Notes: generated by a model not told the origin, from the sequence alone. A stretch of 64,000 bases of DNA from [Clostridium] colinum (GCF_940677205.1 NZ_OW712331.1:620001-684000); one strand, 5' to 3'. Positions 9,251-18,082 are shown, numbered from the stretch's first letter. Translations and numbers: made by a program.

Positions 9251-10222
9251 ATGAATAGAGCTAGAAGGCTTAGATTAACAGAAAACATAAGAGATATGGT
9301 ATGTGAAACTAAAATAAACAAATCTTCTTTAATATATCCTATATTTGTTCAAGAAGGGAATAATATAAAAGAAGAAATAAAATCTATGCCCAACCAATAT
9401 AGGTATAGTGTAGATAAGATAAATTTTGAAATAGAAAATCTTTTAAAATTAGGTATAAAAAATATTATATTATTTGGCATACCAGAAAAAAGATTTTTAG
9501 GAACAGAAGCATATAAAGATAATGGAATTATACAAAAATCTTTAAAAGAAATAAAGAAAAATTTTAAAGATATGACGTGTATAACAGATGTATGTATGTG
9601 TGAATATACAACACACGGACATTGCGGTATATTAGATAAAAATAACATTGTAGATAATGATGAAACTATAAAAATATTAGGTAAAATAGCTACAAGTCAT
9701 GTTGAGGCTGGTGCAGATATAGTTGCACCTTCTGATATGATGGATGGAAGAATAAAAGAAATAAGAAGAGCTTTAGATGAAAAAGGCTTTATAAATACAC
9801 CTATTATAAGTTATGCAGTAAAATATGCATCTGCTTTTTATGGTCCTTTTAGAGAAGCGGCAGATTCTGCTCCAAGTTTTGGAGATAGAAAAACATATCA
9901 AATGGATTATAGAAATAGAAAAGAAGCATTAAAAGAAGCTTTTTATGATATAGAAGAGGGCGCAGATATAATAATGGTTAAACCAGCCCTTAGTTATTTA
10001 GATATTATAAGAGATATAAAAAATAATATTAATTTGCCAGTTTGTGCTTATAGTGTTAGTGGGGAATATTCTATGATAAAAATGGCAGGTGAAAAAGGTA
10101 TAATAGATGAAGAAAAGCTAATTATAGAAACAACAACTAGTATGTATAGAGCCGGTACAGATATTTTAATAACATATTTTGCTAAAGAGCTTTCAAAATT
10201 TATAGATGAAGGAAGGATATAG
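9251..10222 (+). CDS. hemB: Porphobilinogen synthase HemB (copy A, one residue shorter)
   Basis: Condenses two 5-aminolevulinate molecules into porphobilinogen. It has the zinc-binding cysteine cluster DVCMCEYTTHGHC and both active-site lysines, in SYAVKYAS and MVKPALSY. This copy reads GIPEKRFLGTEAY where copy B reads GIPEKKDFLGTEAY. The cause is 6 A and 5 T here against 8 A and 6 T in copy B, so the frame survives with one residue lost. The K-K-D version matches the family better, so copy A probably carries two compensating errors. The start is 2 nt after the cobA-hemD stop, with AAAGGAG upstream. Confidence 0.95.
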   Translation: MNRARRLRLTENIRDMVCETKINKSSLIYPIFVQEGNNIKEEIKSMPNQYRYSVDKINFEIENLLKLGIKNIILFGIPEKRFLGTEAYKDNGIIQKSLKEIKKNFKDMTCITDVCMCEYTTHGHCGILDKNNIVDNDETIKILGKIATSHVEAGADIVAPSDMMDGRIKEIRRALDEKGFINTPIISYAVKYASAFYGPFREAADSAPSFGDRKTYQMDYRNRKEALKEAFYDIEEGADIIMVKPALSYLDIIRDIKNNINLPVCAYSVSGEYSMIKMAGEKGIIDEEKLIIETTTSMYRAGTDILITYFAKELSKFIDEGRI

Positions 10223-10223
10223 T

Positions 10224-11492
10224 ATGAATATTTTTGATATAGCAAATAAATATATACCAGGAGGTGTAAATAGCCCTGTTAGAGCTTTTAAATCTGTAGG
10301 ATTAGAGCCAATTTTTATAGATAGGGCAGATAAGGCTTATTTATATGATATAAATGAAAAAGAATATATAGATTATGTTTGTTCGTGGGGGCCGTTAATA
10401 TTAGGACATAACAATGATGAAATAAGAAAAAATGTTATAAAAGCTTGTGAAAAGGGTCTTAGTTATGGAGCGGCTACAAAACTAGAAGTAGAAATAGCAC
10501 AATTTATCTGTGAAAATATTAAGCATATAGAAAAAATTAGAATGGTTAATTCGGGAACAGAAGCCGTTATGAGTGCTATAAGGCTCGCTAGAGGATACAC
10601 TGGAAAAGAAAAAGTAATAAAATTTGATGGTTGTTATCATGGACATAGTGATTCTATGTTAATACAAGCAGGGTCTGGGCTTATGACAGAAGGAACGCCA
10701 GATAGTAGTGGTGTTACAAAAAACTGTGCAATAGATACAATAAGTATACCTTATAATAATTTAGATATTTTAGAAGAAGTGTTTAAAAAACAACATAATA
10801 ATATAGCTTGTGTTATATTAGAGCCAATATCGGCTAATATGGGTGTTGTTTTGCCTAATGATAAGTTTTTAAAAGGTGTAAGAGAATTATGCGATACATA
10901 TAAAAGTGTTTTAATATTTGATGAAGTTATAACAGGATTTAGGCTTGGTTTTGGTGGAGCAACAGAATATTTTAATATAATACCAGATTTAGTAACATAT
11001 GGAAAAATAATAGGAGCGGGTATGCCTGTTGGAGCTTATGGTGGTAAAAAAGAAATAATGGATATGATAGCTCCTAGCGGGCCAGTTTATCAAGCAGGAA
11101 CACTAAGTGGTAATCCTATAGCTATGACGGCTGGTTTAACTCAACTTAAAATATTAAAAGAAAATAAAAATATTTATGAAAATATAAATAGTATGAGTAA
11201 ATATTTATTTGAAAATATTAAAAGCATTATAGATAGAAATAACATGGATTGTATCGTAAATTATGTAGGGTCTTTGGGCAATATATTTTTTACAAAAGAA
11301 AGAGTATTTGATTATGAATCGGCTAAAAAATCAGACACAAAAAAATATGCAAAATATTTTAAACAAATGATTGATAGAGGTGTATATATAGCACCATCTC
11401 AGTTTGAAGCTATGTTTATATGTAATGAGCATAATAAAAATATTATAGATAAGACATTAAATATTATAGAAGATAGTATTAAAAACATATAA
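10224..11492 (+). CDS. hemL: Glutamate-1-semialdehyde 2,1-aminomutase HemL (copy A)
   Basis: PLP-dependent enzyme making 5-aminolevulinate from glutamate-1-semialdehyde, the substrate of hemB. The 422-aa sequence has PGGVNSPVRAF at the N-terminus, NSGTEAVMSAIRLARG, the FDEVITGFR block and the PLP lysine in TYGKIIGAGMP (K261). ATG 10224 is chosen because GGAAGG lies 8-13 nt upstream; the hemB stop is at 10220-10222, leaving a one-base gap. It is the last gene of the operon and is followed by a strong hairpin terminator. Confidence 0.96.
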   Translation: MNIFDIANKYIPGGVNSPVRAFKSVGLEPIFIDRADKAYLYDINEKEYIDYVCSWGPLILGHNNDEIRKNVIKACEKGLSYGAATKLEVEIAQFICENIKHIEKIRMVNSGTEAVMSAIRLARGYTGKEKVIKFDGCYHGHSDSMLIQAGSGLMTEGTPDSSGVTKNCAIDTISIPYNNLDILEEVFKKQHNNIACVILEPISANMGVVLPNDKFLKGVRELCDTYKSVLIFDEVITGFRLGFGGATEYFNIIPDLVTYGKIIGAGMPVGAYGGKKEIMDMIAPSGPVYQAGTLSGNPIAMTAGLTQLKILKENKNIYENINSMSKYLFENIKSIIDRNNMDCIVNYVGSLGNIFFTKERVFDYESAKKSDTKKYAKYFKQMIDRGVYIAPSQFEAMFICNEHNKNIIDKTLNIIEDSIKNI

Positions 11493-11520
11493 AAAATTAC
11501 TCTAAAATATTTTGTCTTCA

Positions 11521-11566
11521 ATTTTAGCCTTTTATTAAATTGTTTTATTTAATAAAAGGCTAAAAT
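11521..11566. terminator. Bidirectional terminator after hemL and sleC-like gene
   Basis: Perfect 20-bp inverted repeat around a 6-nt loop (TGTTTT), with GCC/GGC in the stem and T-rich flanks. It lies between the convergent hemL and SleC-like genes and can serve both. Confidence 0.88.
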
Positions 11567-11571
11567 TTATT

Positions 11572-12870
11572 TTATAACTCGGCTATTCGTTCTACAGCTA
11601 CAAAAACTTTTGATATTTCATACCAAGTAGAAAAATCTACTATACCAGATTGAGGCATATTAAATATTTGTTGGAAAGTTAAAACGGCCGTTCTTGTTTG
11701 GTCTCCAAAAATACCATCTGCTCTAAGTTTATTAATAGCAGGGTAGTTATTTGATATAGAGTTTAATTGATTTTGTATAGTTCTAACATCTTCACCACTA
11801 TATCCAAGCTCTAAAGGATATCCTGGATAAGAAGAAGGAACACCACTAACTTTTTCTGCATTATCTAAGAATATATCATTACCATAATAATATCTTAATA
11901 TCTGTATTGTGCTATAACCTTCCTCAGCGAGATATTTAGACCCCCATTGACTAAGCCAATTAGGACAACTAACACGCTTACCATCACAATATTGAGTTAA
12001 AAGTGGTTGCCTTTGGTTTGGCCTTTTTACATATGTTGTAAACATTTCATCTACAATTATACTTATTTCTTCAAAAATATTTCTTCCATATACAAAAAAT
12101 TGGTCAAACCTTGTAGAGTTTGTTATTGTAAAATTTTTACCTCTAGACCTATACCATTCTGTATATACTCTATTTAATGTAAAAGAATTTATAGCTAAAA
12201 TATTTGCCCTTATAGCAGCATCTGGCCAAGTTGAAAAAATTTCACTTGATGCAACATTTTTAATATAATCTTTATAAGGTACCCAATAGTTAGGGGCAGT
12301 ATTATCATTTGGATCACCATCGTGTACTACTACAAATTCTGGTATAACAACTTTATCTAAAACAACAAAGCCAGATTCTTTTGGTAAATCTTTCTCTTCT
12401 GCTTCAGGTATTTTTGAAGGATAGTCACCATAAATAGTAGGTGGTGGTATAATAATTGTTTCTACAGGTTTATTAGCTAAATTTAAAGGTTTCATATATA
12501 TATTTTGTATAGATTCGTTATTTGAATATATTTGTATACCTTCAATTTTTTCTGTTTCATACCCATCTGCCGATATTAAAGCATTATATATACTATATGG
12601 AGTTGGGCTATCTGGTTCTAAGGAATATTCTATTGGTGGAGTTTCTAAAGAGATAGTAGGGGTTTGACCAGATTCATCTGTAAAAACAGTCATTAAATTT
12701 TCTTTATCATTGCTTATAACAATTTGTACCCCCTCTAATGGTTTTGCTATTGTTATGTCAAAAACTCCAAATTTTAAATATCCAATATTTGTATTATCAT
12801 TTTCTAATGTTTTAATATTTTTATCTATATTTTTGGCTTTTAAAGTTTGTGTAATGTTTATATTTTTCAA
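11572..12870 (-). CDS. sleC: SleC-type spore cortex-lytic enzyme (SpoIID-like + peptidoglycan-binding), copy A
   Basis: A 432-aa protein with three parts. The N-terminal region (about 1-170) has a beta-rich segment resembling a transthyretin-like pro-domain. A SpoIID/LytB-like catalytic domain (about 175-335) carries NVASSEIFSTWP, whose E210 aligns with the catalytic glutamate of SpoIID lytic transglycosylases, and C295/C302. A peptidoglycan-binding type 1 domain covers about 355-425 (LELGYSGEDVRTIQNQLN, DGIFGDQTRTAV). Size and order match clostridial SleC, which degrades spore cortex in germination after its pro-region is cut. There is no signal peptide. The SD AAGGAGG precedes ATG 12870. 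Clostridia may carry several such paralogues, so the exact symbol is less certain than the family. Confidence 0.82.
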   Translation of the reverse strand: MKNINITQTLKAKNIDKNIKTLENDNTNIGYLKFGVFDITIAKPLEGVQIVISNDKENLMTVFTDESGQTPTISLETPPIEYSLEPDSPTPYSIYNALISADGYETEKIEGIQIYSNNESIQNIYMKPLNLANKPVETIIIPPPTIYGDYPSKIPEAEEKDLPKESGFVVLDKVVIPEFVVVHDGDPNDNTAPNYWVPYKDYIKNVASSEIFSTWPDAAIRANILAINSFTLNRVYTEWYRSRGKNFTITNSTRFDQFFVYGRNIFEEISIIVDEMFTTYVKRPNQRQPLLTQYCDGKRVSCPNWLSQWGSKYLAEEGYSTIQILRYYYGNDIFLDNAEKVSGVPSSYPGYPLELGYSGEDVRTIQNQLNSISNNYPAINKLRADGIFGDQTRTAVLTFQQIFNMPQSGIVDFSTWYEISKVFVAVERIAEL

Positions 12871-12949
12871 AAATAAACCTCCTTAAAAGTAAAACAAATT
12901 CTATTATATAATATGATAAAAATTTGGTATAAATTACTATAAAAATATA

Positions 12950-12979
12950 TTGCTATTTTTAAATTAAATATGTTATAAT
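12950..12979 (+). promoter_or_regulatory. Extended -10 sigma-A-type promoter for the HD-domain gene
   Basis: TTGCTA (12950-12955), an 18-nt spacer, then TGTTATAAT with TATAAT at 12974-12979. It ends 54 nt before the ATG of the HD-domain gene. Confidence 0.55.
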
Positions 12980-13033
12980 ATCTAGTATATAAGTAGGTAA
13001 TATATTTTTTAAAAAGGAAGTGGGTATTTTTTA

Positions 13034-13561
13034 ATGAAAGCTATCTGGTCTAAAAGAAGATTAACTAATAATGAAGATGAATTAGCACAAGAATTTATGG
13101 AATGTGTTAAAGATATAATACACTTAGATGAAATAAAACAATTAGATAATTTTGTACAACATTGTAACACTAGTAGGTTACAACATAGCTTAAATGTTGC
13201 TTATTATAGTTTTTTATGGGCTAAAAAAAGAGGACTAGATTATAAATCAGTTGCTAGAGCAGGTATTTTACACGATTTATATTTATATGATTGGCGTCAA
13301 GTAGAAACAGAACAACATCACGCTTTTCATCATCCAAAAGAAGCTTTAAAAAATGCAGAAATGTTAGTAGAGCTTAATGAAATTGAAAAAGATGCAATAA
13401 AAAATCATATGTGGCCTTTATCGGAAGCTTTTCCTAAATATAAAGAAAGTTATATTTTAAGTTGGGTTGATAAATATTGTGCTGTTGTGGAAGTATCTGT
13501 ACAACTATGTAAATCTATCTTAAAAGTTAAAATGTTTTCTAAAAAGGCTGTATCTAAGTAA
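13034..13561 (+). CDS. HD-domain phosphohydrolase family protein (copy A)
   Basis: A 175-aa single-domain protein of the HD superfamily. The metal-binding pattern is visible: H51 in LQHSLNVAY, H80-D81 in GILHDLYLYDW, H125 in KNHMWPL and D146 in LSWVDKY. Members hydrolyse phosphate esters of nucleotides or similar substrates; the substrate here cannot be read from the sequence. It stands alone behind its own promoter and a GGAAG ribosome binding site, and is followed by a hairpin. Confidence 0.85.
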   Translation: MKAIWSKRRLTNNEDELAQEFMECVKDIIHLDEIKQLDNFVQHCNTSRLQHSLNVAYYSFLWAKKRGLDYKSVARAGILHDLYLYDWRQVETEQHHAFHHPKEALKNAEMLVELNEIEKDAIKNHMWPLSEAFPKYKESYILSWVDKYCAVVEVSVQLCKSILKVKMFSKKAVSK

Positions 13562-13580
13562 AATTTTATAATATTATTTT

Positions 13581-13615
13581 AGAGCTAAATTTTATAATTT
13601 ATAAAGTTTAGCTCT
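13581..13615 (+). terminator. Terminator after the HD-domain gene
   Basis: Stem AGAGCTAAA / TTTAGCTCT (9 bp) with an AT-rich 17-nt centre that can pair further, followed by TTTT. It starts 19 nt after the HD-domain stop codon. Confidence 0.7.
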
Positions 13616-13716
13616 TTTGTATTTAATAAAAAATTTTATATATCGTATGTTTGTATAATTTTATTAATAGATTATATAAAATGAGATTAGATAATATAAA
13701 TATTTATAAGAACATA

Positions 13717-13756
13717 AAAAAGAGTACCACTTATTGAAATAAGCAATACTCTTTTT
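13717..13756 (-). terminator. Terminator of the SASP gene
   Basis: Stem AAAAAGAGTA / TACTCTTTTT with an inner CTTATT / AATAAG pairing. Read on the minus strand it ends in a run of T and lies 11 nt beyond the SASP stop. Confidence 0.75.
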
Positions 13757-13767
13757 AACTTTAGCTA

Positions 13768-13974
13768 TTAGCTATTTTTTTGTCCTGCCATATGTCTTTC
13801 TTGAGCTTCAATCATTTTTTTAACCATATAGCCACCAACAGAACCGTTTTGATATGAAGTTAAATCTCCATTATAGCCTTTTTTTAAAGGCACTCCTATT
13901 TCATTTGCAACCTCGTATTTAAATGCATCAAGGGCTGCTCTTGCTTCTGGAATTGCTTTTTTATTACTTGCCAT
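13768..13974 (-). CDS. Alpha/beta-type small acid-soluble spore protein (copy A)
   Basis: A 68-aa DNA-binding protein that coats and protects DNA in the dormant spore and feeds outgrowth when degraded. It shows the family hallmarks: FKYEVANEIGVPL, containing the probable germination-protease site (E before V-A), then YNGDLTSYQNGSVGGYMVKKMIEAQE. The GAGGTGA ribosome binding site precedes the ATG. It has its own terminator, and a long imperfect hairpin lies in the leader. It shows that the organism forms spores; transcription by a forespore sigma factor is expected, though I could not place a sigma-G promoter with confidence. Confidence 0.96.
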   Translation of the reverse strand: MASNKKAIPEARAALDAFKYEVANEIGVPLKKGYNGDLTSYQNGSVGGYMVKKMIEAQERHMAGQKNS

Positions 13975-14015
13975 AATAAATCACCTCATAATTTTGTCAT
14001 TTTACTATACTGTCT

Positions 14016-14073
14016 ACAAAGCTATTAATTTATATAACTTTTTCTTTTTGCTATATTAATTATTAGCTTTGTA
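14016..14073 (-). other. Long imperfect hairpin in the SASP leader region
   Basis: TACAAAGCTA at 14016-14025 pairs with TAGCTTTGTA at 14064-14073, and the pairing continues inward for about 22 positions with two mismatches. It sits between the APC permease and the SASP gene on the minus strand. No T-run follows on the minus strand, so a classical terminator for the permease is not obvious. Confidence 0.5.
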
Positions 14074-14137
14074 ATATTATTATGTTCAAATAATAAAAAC
14101 TAATTCTAGGTAATAAATGTAAATTTATTTAATAAAA

Positions 14138-15466
14138 TTATTTAGATTTTTTTAAATAAAAATAACCTATAAGCATAGTTACTAGGCAAAGAATAAGATA
14201 ATAAATAAATAAAGGATTGTTAAAGCCACCTGTTAAAATTATTAATGAGCCTATAATAGCCATTATAGGAACAAAATAACCCATAAATTTATTTTTAATT
14301 TCACCTTTTATAGCTAACTTTATAATAACACAATATAATATAGAATAATTTATATAGCTAATACAAACGATTATTTCAGATACATCTCCAGGCATATTAT
14401 TAATTTGAGTTATATAGTGTATAGCATACCAAATTAAGCTAATAATAAATGAAAAAATAGCAGAATTTAAAGGCATATTATGAAGTTTTTCATTTTGTTT
14501 TGATAAAGGTTTGCTAAAAGGTACCATATTTCTAATAGCTAAAGAATAAGGCATTCTTATTAGCCCTAATGTAAGACCATTTATAGTACCTAAAACAGAA
14601 ATAATTACAAAAATTACAATTATTTTAGAACCTGTTTCACCAAACAATATACTAGCCATTTTATTAACACTATCATTTCCTAATATAAGAACATTTTCAG
14701 TTCCTACAAAAACACTAATACCTACAAAATATAATATATATATTAATAATACTAATATAGGAGATATTATAAGTGCTATTGGTAAATTTCTTTTACTATT
14801 TCTTATTTCGTGAGATATAGATGTAGAAACTATCCAACCATCAAATGCAAATGCAATAGGTCCAAAAGCAGATAATATACCTAAACTTACACCGGCAGTT
14901 TTTATACTTTCAAAATCAGAGCTTAAGACATTTTGAGGTTCACCCTTTATCATACCTAATATAGCAAATAAAATTAAAGGGATTAATTTTATAATCATAG
15001 ATATATTTTGAAAATAACCACCAATTTTAGCGGATAAAGTATTCATAAGGTAAATTAAAACCATAATTATAATACCAATAGTATAAGGATTTAAAAAACT
15101 ATCTTTTATATTAAATAATTGACATATATATATACCAGCAACCCAACATACAACAGCTATTAAAGATGGTAAATATAAAAATGTTTGAAACCAACCAAAT
15201 GCAGATGCAGTTTCTTTATTTATAAACTCTTCAGCATAAGATATAATACCGCCTGGATTATCTGTTCTAGTTGCTAATTGAGATATAGAAAGACTACCAA
15301 ATATTATAGATATTGCAGCTATACAAAATATAAATATACCTAAAAGTACATTTCCATTAGTATAAGTTAAAACATCATCTGCTTTAAAAAATATTCCAGA
15401 GCCTATAACTATACCCATTATCATTGTTATTGCGGTAAAAAGTCCATATTTTTTGTTATCTTCCAT
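14138..15466 (-). CDS. APC-superfamily amino acid permease (copy A)
   Basis: A 442-aa integral membrane transporter with about 12 hydrophobic segments. The N-terminus reads GLFTAITMIMGIVIGSGIFF, the GSGIF motif typical of helix 1 of APC transporters, and FAFDGWIVSTSISHEI resembles the conserved helix 6 region. Substrate is probably an amino acid, but it cannot be assigned. ATG 15466 follows GAGGAG. The upstream 190 bp is very AT-rich and still inside the repeat; the repeat ends 192 bp upstream of the gene. Confidence 0.88.
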   Translation of the reverse strand: MEDNKKYGLFTAITMIMGIVIGSGIFFKADDVLTYTNGNVLLGIFIFCIAAISIIFGSLSISQLATRTDNPGGIISYAEEFINKETASAFGWFQTFLYLPSLIAVVCWVAGIYICQLFNIKDSFLNPYTIGIIIMVLIYLMNTLSAKIGGYFQNISMIIKLIPLILFAILGMIKGEPQNVLSSDFESIKTAGVSLGILSAFGPIAFAFDGWIVSTSISHEIRNSKRNLPIALIISPILVLLIYILYFVGISVFVGTENVLILGNDSVNKMASILFGETGSKIIVIFVIISVLGTINGLTLGLIRMPYSLAIRNMVPFSKPLSKQNEKLHNMPLNSAIFSFIISLIWYAIHYITQINNMPGDVSEIIVCISYINYSILYCVIIKLAIKGEIKNKFMGYFVPIMAIIGSLIILTGGFNNPLFIYYLILCLVTMLIGYFYLKKSK

Positions 15467-15658
15467 ATTTTTTCTCCTCTCCGCTGAAAATTTAATATTT
15501 CATAATTATATATTGTGTATAAATTTAAGTCAAGCATTTTTTATTAAAACTTATTTTATTAATTTTGTTATATGTATACTATATTTTAGTATAATTATTA
15601 TAAACTATTTATCTTTATTTATATTTATTATTTTAAGTATGTTTTATATAATGTTAAA

Positions 15659-16037
15659 GATTTAGCCTATTTAAAAGAAATATCTAGTAAAAGGGCTTAA
15701 TTTACATATAGCATTAAATTATGGTGGTAGAGATGAAATAGTAAGAGCTATAAAAAATATAGCTAGAGATGTAAATAATAAAAATATATCTATAGATAAT
15801 ATAGATGAAAATCTTGTTTCTTCTTATTTGGACACAAAAGAATATAATGACCCAGAGCTTATAATAAGAACTAGCGGAGAGCTTAGAACAAGTAATTTTT
15901 TAATATGGCAATCGGCTTATAGCGAATTTTATTTTAGCGATAAGCTTTGGCCAGATTTTACATTTGAAGACTTAGAACAAGCGATAAATGCTTATCAAAA
16001 AAGAGAAAGGCGCTTTGGCGGTAGGGTAAATAGTTAG
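15659..16037 (+). pseudogene. uppS: Undecaprenyl diphosphate synthase UppS, 5'-truncated at the repeat junction
   Basis: Only the C-terminal half of the cis-prenyltransferase that makes the C55 lipid carrier. Recognisable blocks are GLNLHIALNYGGRDEIV, PELIIRTSGELRTSNFLIWQ and the end INAYQKRERRFGGR. The N-terminal catalytic part (DGNGRW and neighbours, over 100 residues) is missing because repeat copy A ends at 15658. An A-run at 15689-15692 also seems one base too long, putting the first few residues out of frame with GLNLH. cdsA follows after 2 nt, as in the usual frr-uppS-cdsA order. Loss of this essential enzyme argues that the junction is artefactual or that an intact copy exists elsewhere. 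Confidence 0.9.
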
Positions 16038-16039
16038 CA

Positions 16040-16876
16040 ATGTTAGTTAGAATAATATCAAGTGTAGTTTTGTTTCCTATATTATTTGCTTTAGTATATT
16101 ATGGGGGGTTACCTTTAAAAATAGGTACTATATTTGTATCTATAATAGGTATGTATGAATTTTATAAAGCAATATGTAAAAAAATAATACCAATACATTA
16201 TTTAGGGTTTATTTTTGCATTAATTTATTTATTAATTTTGGATACACCATTTTTTCAAATATCTGATTTGATAAGTGGAACATTTTTATTACTAAGTTTA
16301 ATATTTATGGTATTTAATTATAAAAAAATAAGTATATTTGATGTATCTTTAACATTTTTTGGATTTTGTTATATACCCCTTATGTTTTCTACGGTATATT
16401 TAATAAGAGAGCTTGATTATGGAAATTATACTGTATGGTTACCTTTTATATGTGCGTGGGCTTGTGATACTGGAGCATATTTTGTAGGGATAACAATGGG
16501 AAAACATAAATTAACACCAGGGCTTAGCCCTAAAAAGACTATAGAAGGTGCAATAGGTGGTGTTTTATTTTCGGCATTATTTTGTGGAATATATGGATTT
16601 TTTATAGCAAACAAAAATGTAGAAATAGAGCATATTTTCAACAATAATTATACATTAATAATTAGTTTTGTTCTTTTAGGTATAATAGGTGCTATATTTG
16701 CTCAATTTGGAGATTTAACAGCATCTGCTACCAAAAGAAGATTTAATATAAAAGATTATGGTAAAATTATACCAGGCCACGGAGGAATATTAGACAGATT
16801 TGATAGTGTAATATTTACAGCTGGTATTTGTTATATTGTTCTTAAAATAATAGAAATTTATAATATTATTCTTTAA
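16040..16876 (+). CDS. cdsA: Phosphatidate cytidylyltransferase CdsA
   Basis: Makes CDP-diacylglycerol from phosphatidate and CTP, the branch point of phospholipid synthesis, in the membrane. The 278-aa protein has about 7-8 hydrophobic segments and the C-terminal signature: SPKKTIEGAIGG, then GDLTASATKRRFNIKDYG and PGHGGILDRFDS. It starts 2 nt after the uppS stop and 15 nt before dxr, part of the conserved clostridial run uppS-cdsA-dxr-rseP-ispG-polC. Confidence 0.96.
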   Translation: MLVRIISSVVLFPILFALVYYGGLPLKIGTIFVSIIGMYEFYKAICKKIIPIHYLGFIFALIYLLILDTPFFQISDLISGTFLLLSLIFMVFNYKKISIFDVSLTFFGFCYIPLMFSTVYLIRELDYGNYTVWLPFICAWACDTGAYFVGITMGKHKLTPGLSPKKTIEGAIGGVLFSALFCGIYGFFIANKNVEIEHIFNNNYTLIISFVLLGIIGAIFAQFGDLTASATKRRFNIKDYGKIIPGHGGILDRFDSVIFTAGICYIVLKIIEIYNIIL

Positions 16877-16891
16877 TATTTTGGAGGATAT

Positions 16892-18052
16892 ATGAATAAA
16901 AATATAGTTATATTAGGTTCTACAGGGTCTATTGGTACACAATCATTAGAAGTTGTAGAAAATTTAAAAAATATAAATATTATAGGATTATCTACAAATA
17001 CTAATATAGATATTTTAGAAAATCAAATAAGAAAATATAAGCCTATGTATGTTTGTGTTATGGATATGGAAAAGGCTAATATTTTAAAAGAAAATATAAA
17101 AGATACAAATACACAAGTATTAACAGGCGAAGAAGGTCTTATTAAGCTTGCAACATTAGATAATATAGATACAGTTTTAAATTCATTAGTTGGTAATATA
17201 GGACTTTTGCCTACTATATATGGGATAAGAGCAAAAAAACATATAGCTCTAGCTAATAAAGAAACATTAGTTTCTGCAGGTGAGCTAGTTATGAAAGAGG
17301 CTAAAAAGTATGGTGTAAATATATATCCAATAGACAGTGAACATTCGGCTATTTTTCAATGTTTGCAAGGAAACAAACATAAAGATATAGAAAAAATTAT
17401 ATTAACAGCATCTGGTGGTCCTTTTAGAGAACATACAAACCTTGAAAACGTAACATTAGCAGAAGCTTTAAATCATCCTAACTGGTCTATGGGTAAAAAA
17501 ATAACAATAGATTCGGCAACACTTATGAATAAAGGCCTTGAAGTTATAGAAGCAAAGTGGCTTTTTAATATTGATATAGATAAAATAGAAGTTATTATAC
17601 ACCCACAAAGTATAATTCATTCTATGATAGAATATAAAGATAGTGCTATAATGGCTCAATTGGGAACACCAGATATGAAAGTACCTATACAATATGCCTT
17701 AGCATATCCTAATAGAACAAAAAATAATTTTGAAAAACTAGACCTTTTAAAACATAATAATCTTACATTTAAAAAGCCTAATTATGAACTTTTCCCTTGT
17801 TTAAAATATGCCTTTGATGCAATAAAAATAGGAGGCATTATGCCTTGTGTATTAAATGCTAGCAACGAAGTAGCAGTAGAATATTTTTTAAGTGATAAAA
17901 TTAAATTTACAGACATACCTAAAATTGTTTATAAAACAATGGAAAATTATAAAGATAAAAATAAGCTAGATTATAGTTTGGAAGATGTTTTACAAGCAGA
18001 TAAACTTTCAAGAGATTATGCAAAAAATATAATTTTGTGTAATGAATTTTAA
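16892..18052 (+). CDS. dxr: 1-deoxy-D-xylulose 5-phosphate reductoisomerase Dxr/IspC
   Basis: Second step of the non-mevalonate (MEP) isoprenoid pathway: NADPH-dependent conversion of DXP to MEP. The 386-aa sequence begins with the nucleotide-binding ILGSTGSIGTQSLEV and has IALANKETLVSAG, the metal-site block PIDSEHSAIFQ, and ASGGPFRE. GGAGG lies 6 nt before the ATG. Its placement with uppS, cdsA and ispG links isoprenoid supply to lipid-carrier synthesis. Confidence 0.97.
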   Translation: MNKNIVILGSTGSIGTQSLEVVENLKNINIIGLSTNTNIDILENQIRKYKPMYVCVMDMEKANILKENIKDTNTQVLTGEEGLIKLATLDNIDTVLNSLVGNIGLLPTIYGIRAKKHIALANKETLVSAGELVMKEAKKYGVNIYPIDSEHSAIFQCLQGNKHKDIEKIILTASGGPFREHTNLENVTLAEALNHPNWSMGKKITIDSATLMNKGLEVIEAKWLFNIDIDKIEVIIHPQSIIHSMIEYKDSAIMAQLGTPDMKVPIQYALAYPNRTKNNFEKLDLLKHNNLTFKKPNYELFPCLKYAFDAIKIGGIMPCVLNASNEVAVEYFLSDKIKFTDIPKIVYKTMENYKDKNKLDYSLEDVLQADKLSRDYAKNIILCNEF

Positions 18053-18082
18053 ACATAAAAATTTATAATGAGGTGAATATAT

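Larger units (their letters stand above)
1..15658. repeat. 15.66 kb direct repeat, copy A
   Basis: This segment recurs in the same orientation at 45573-61232. The copies differ only by four indel events. A run of 8 A in addB (copy A) is 6 A in copy B. One G present in copy B hemC is missing at 6910/6911. In hemB, 6 A and 5 T in copy A are 8 A and 6 T in copy B. I saw no substitutions, even between genes. The left edge coincides with the window start, so its true boundary is unknown. The right edge at 15658 (after ATGTTAAA) joins the interior of uppS. There are no insertion sequences, terminal inverted repeats or target duplications at the edges. A very recent duplication or an assembly chimera fits; I favour the chimera because of the truncated essential gene. 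Confidence 0.97.

Noticed and set aside
15828-16037. A separate 69-aa gene starting at TTG 15828
   Set aside because: It is the tail of uppS; conserved UppS sequence continues in frame upstream to about 15693, and there is no ribosome binding site.
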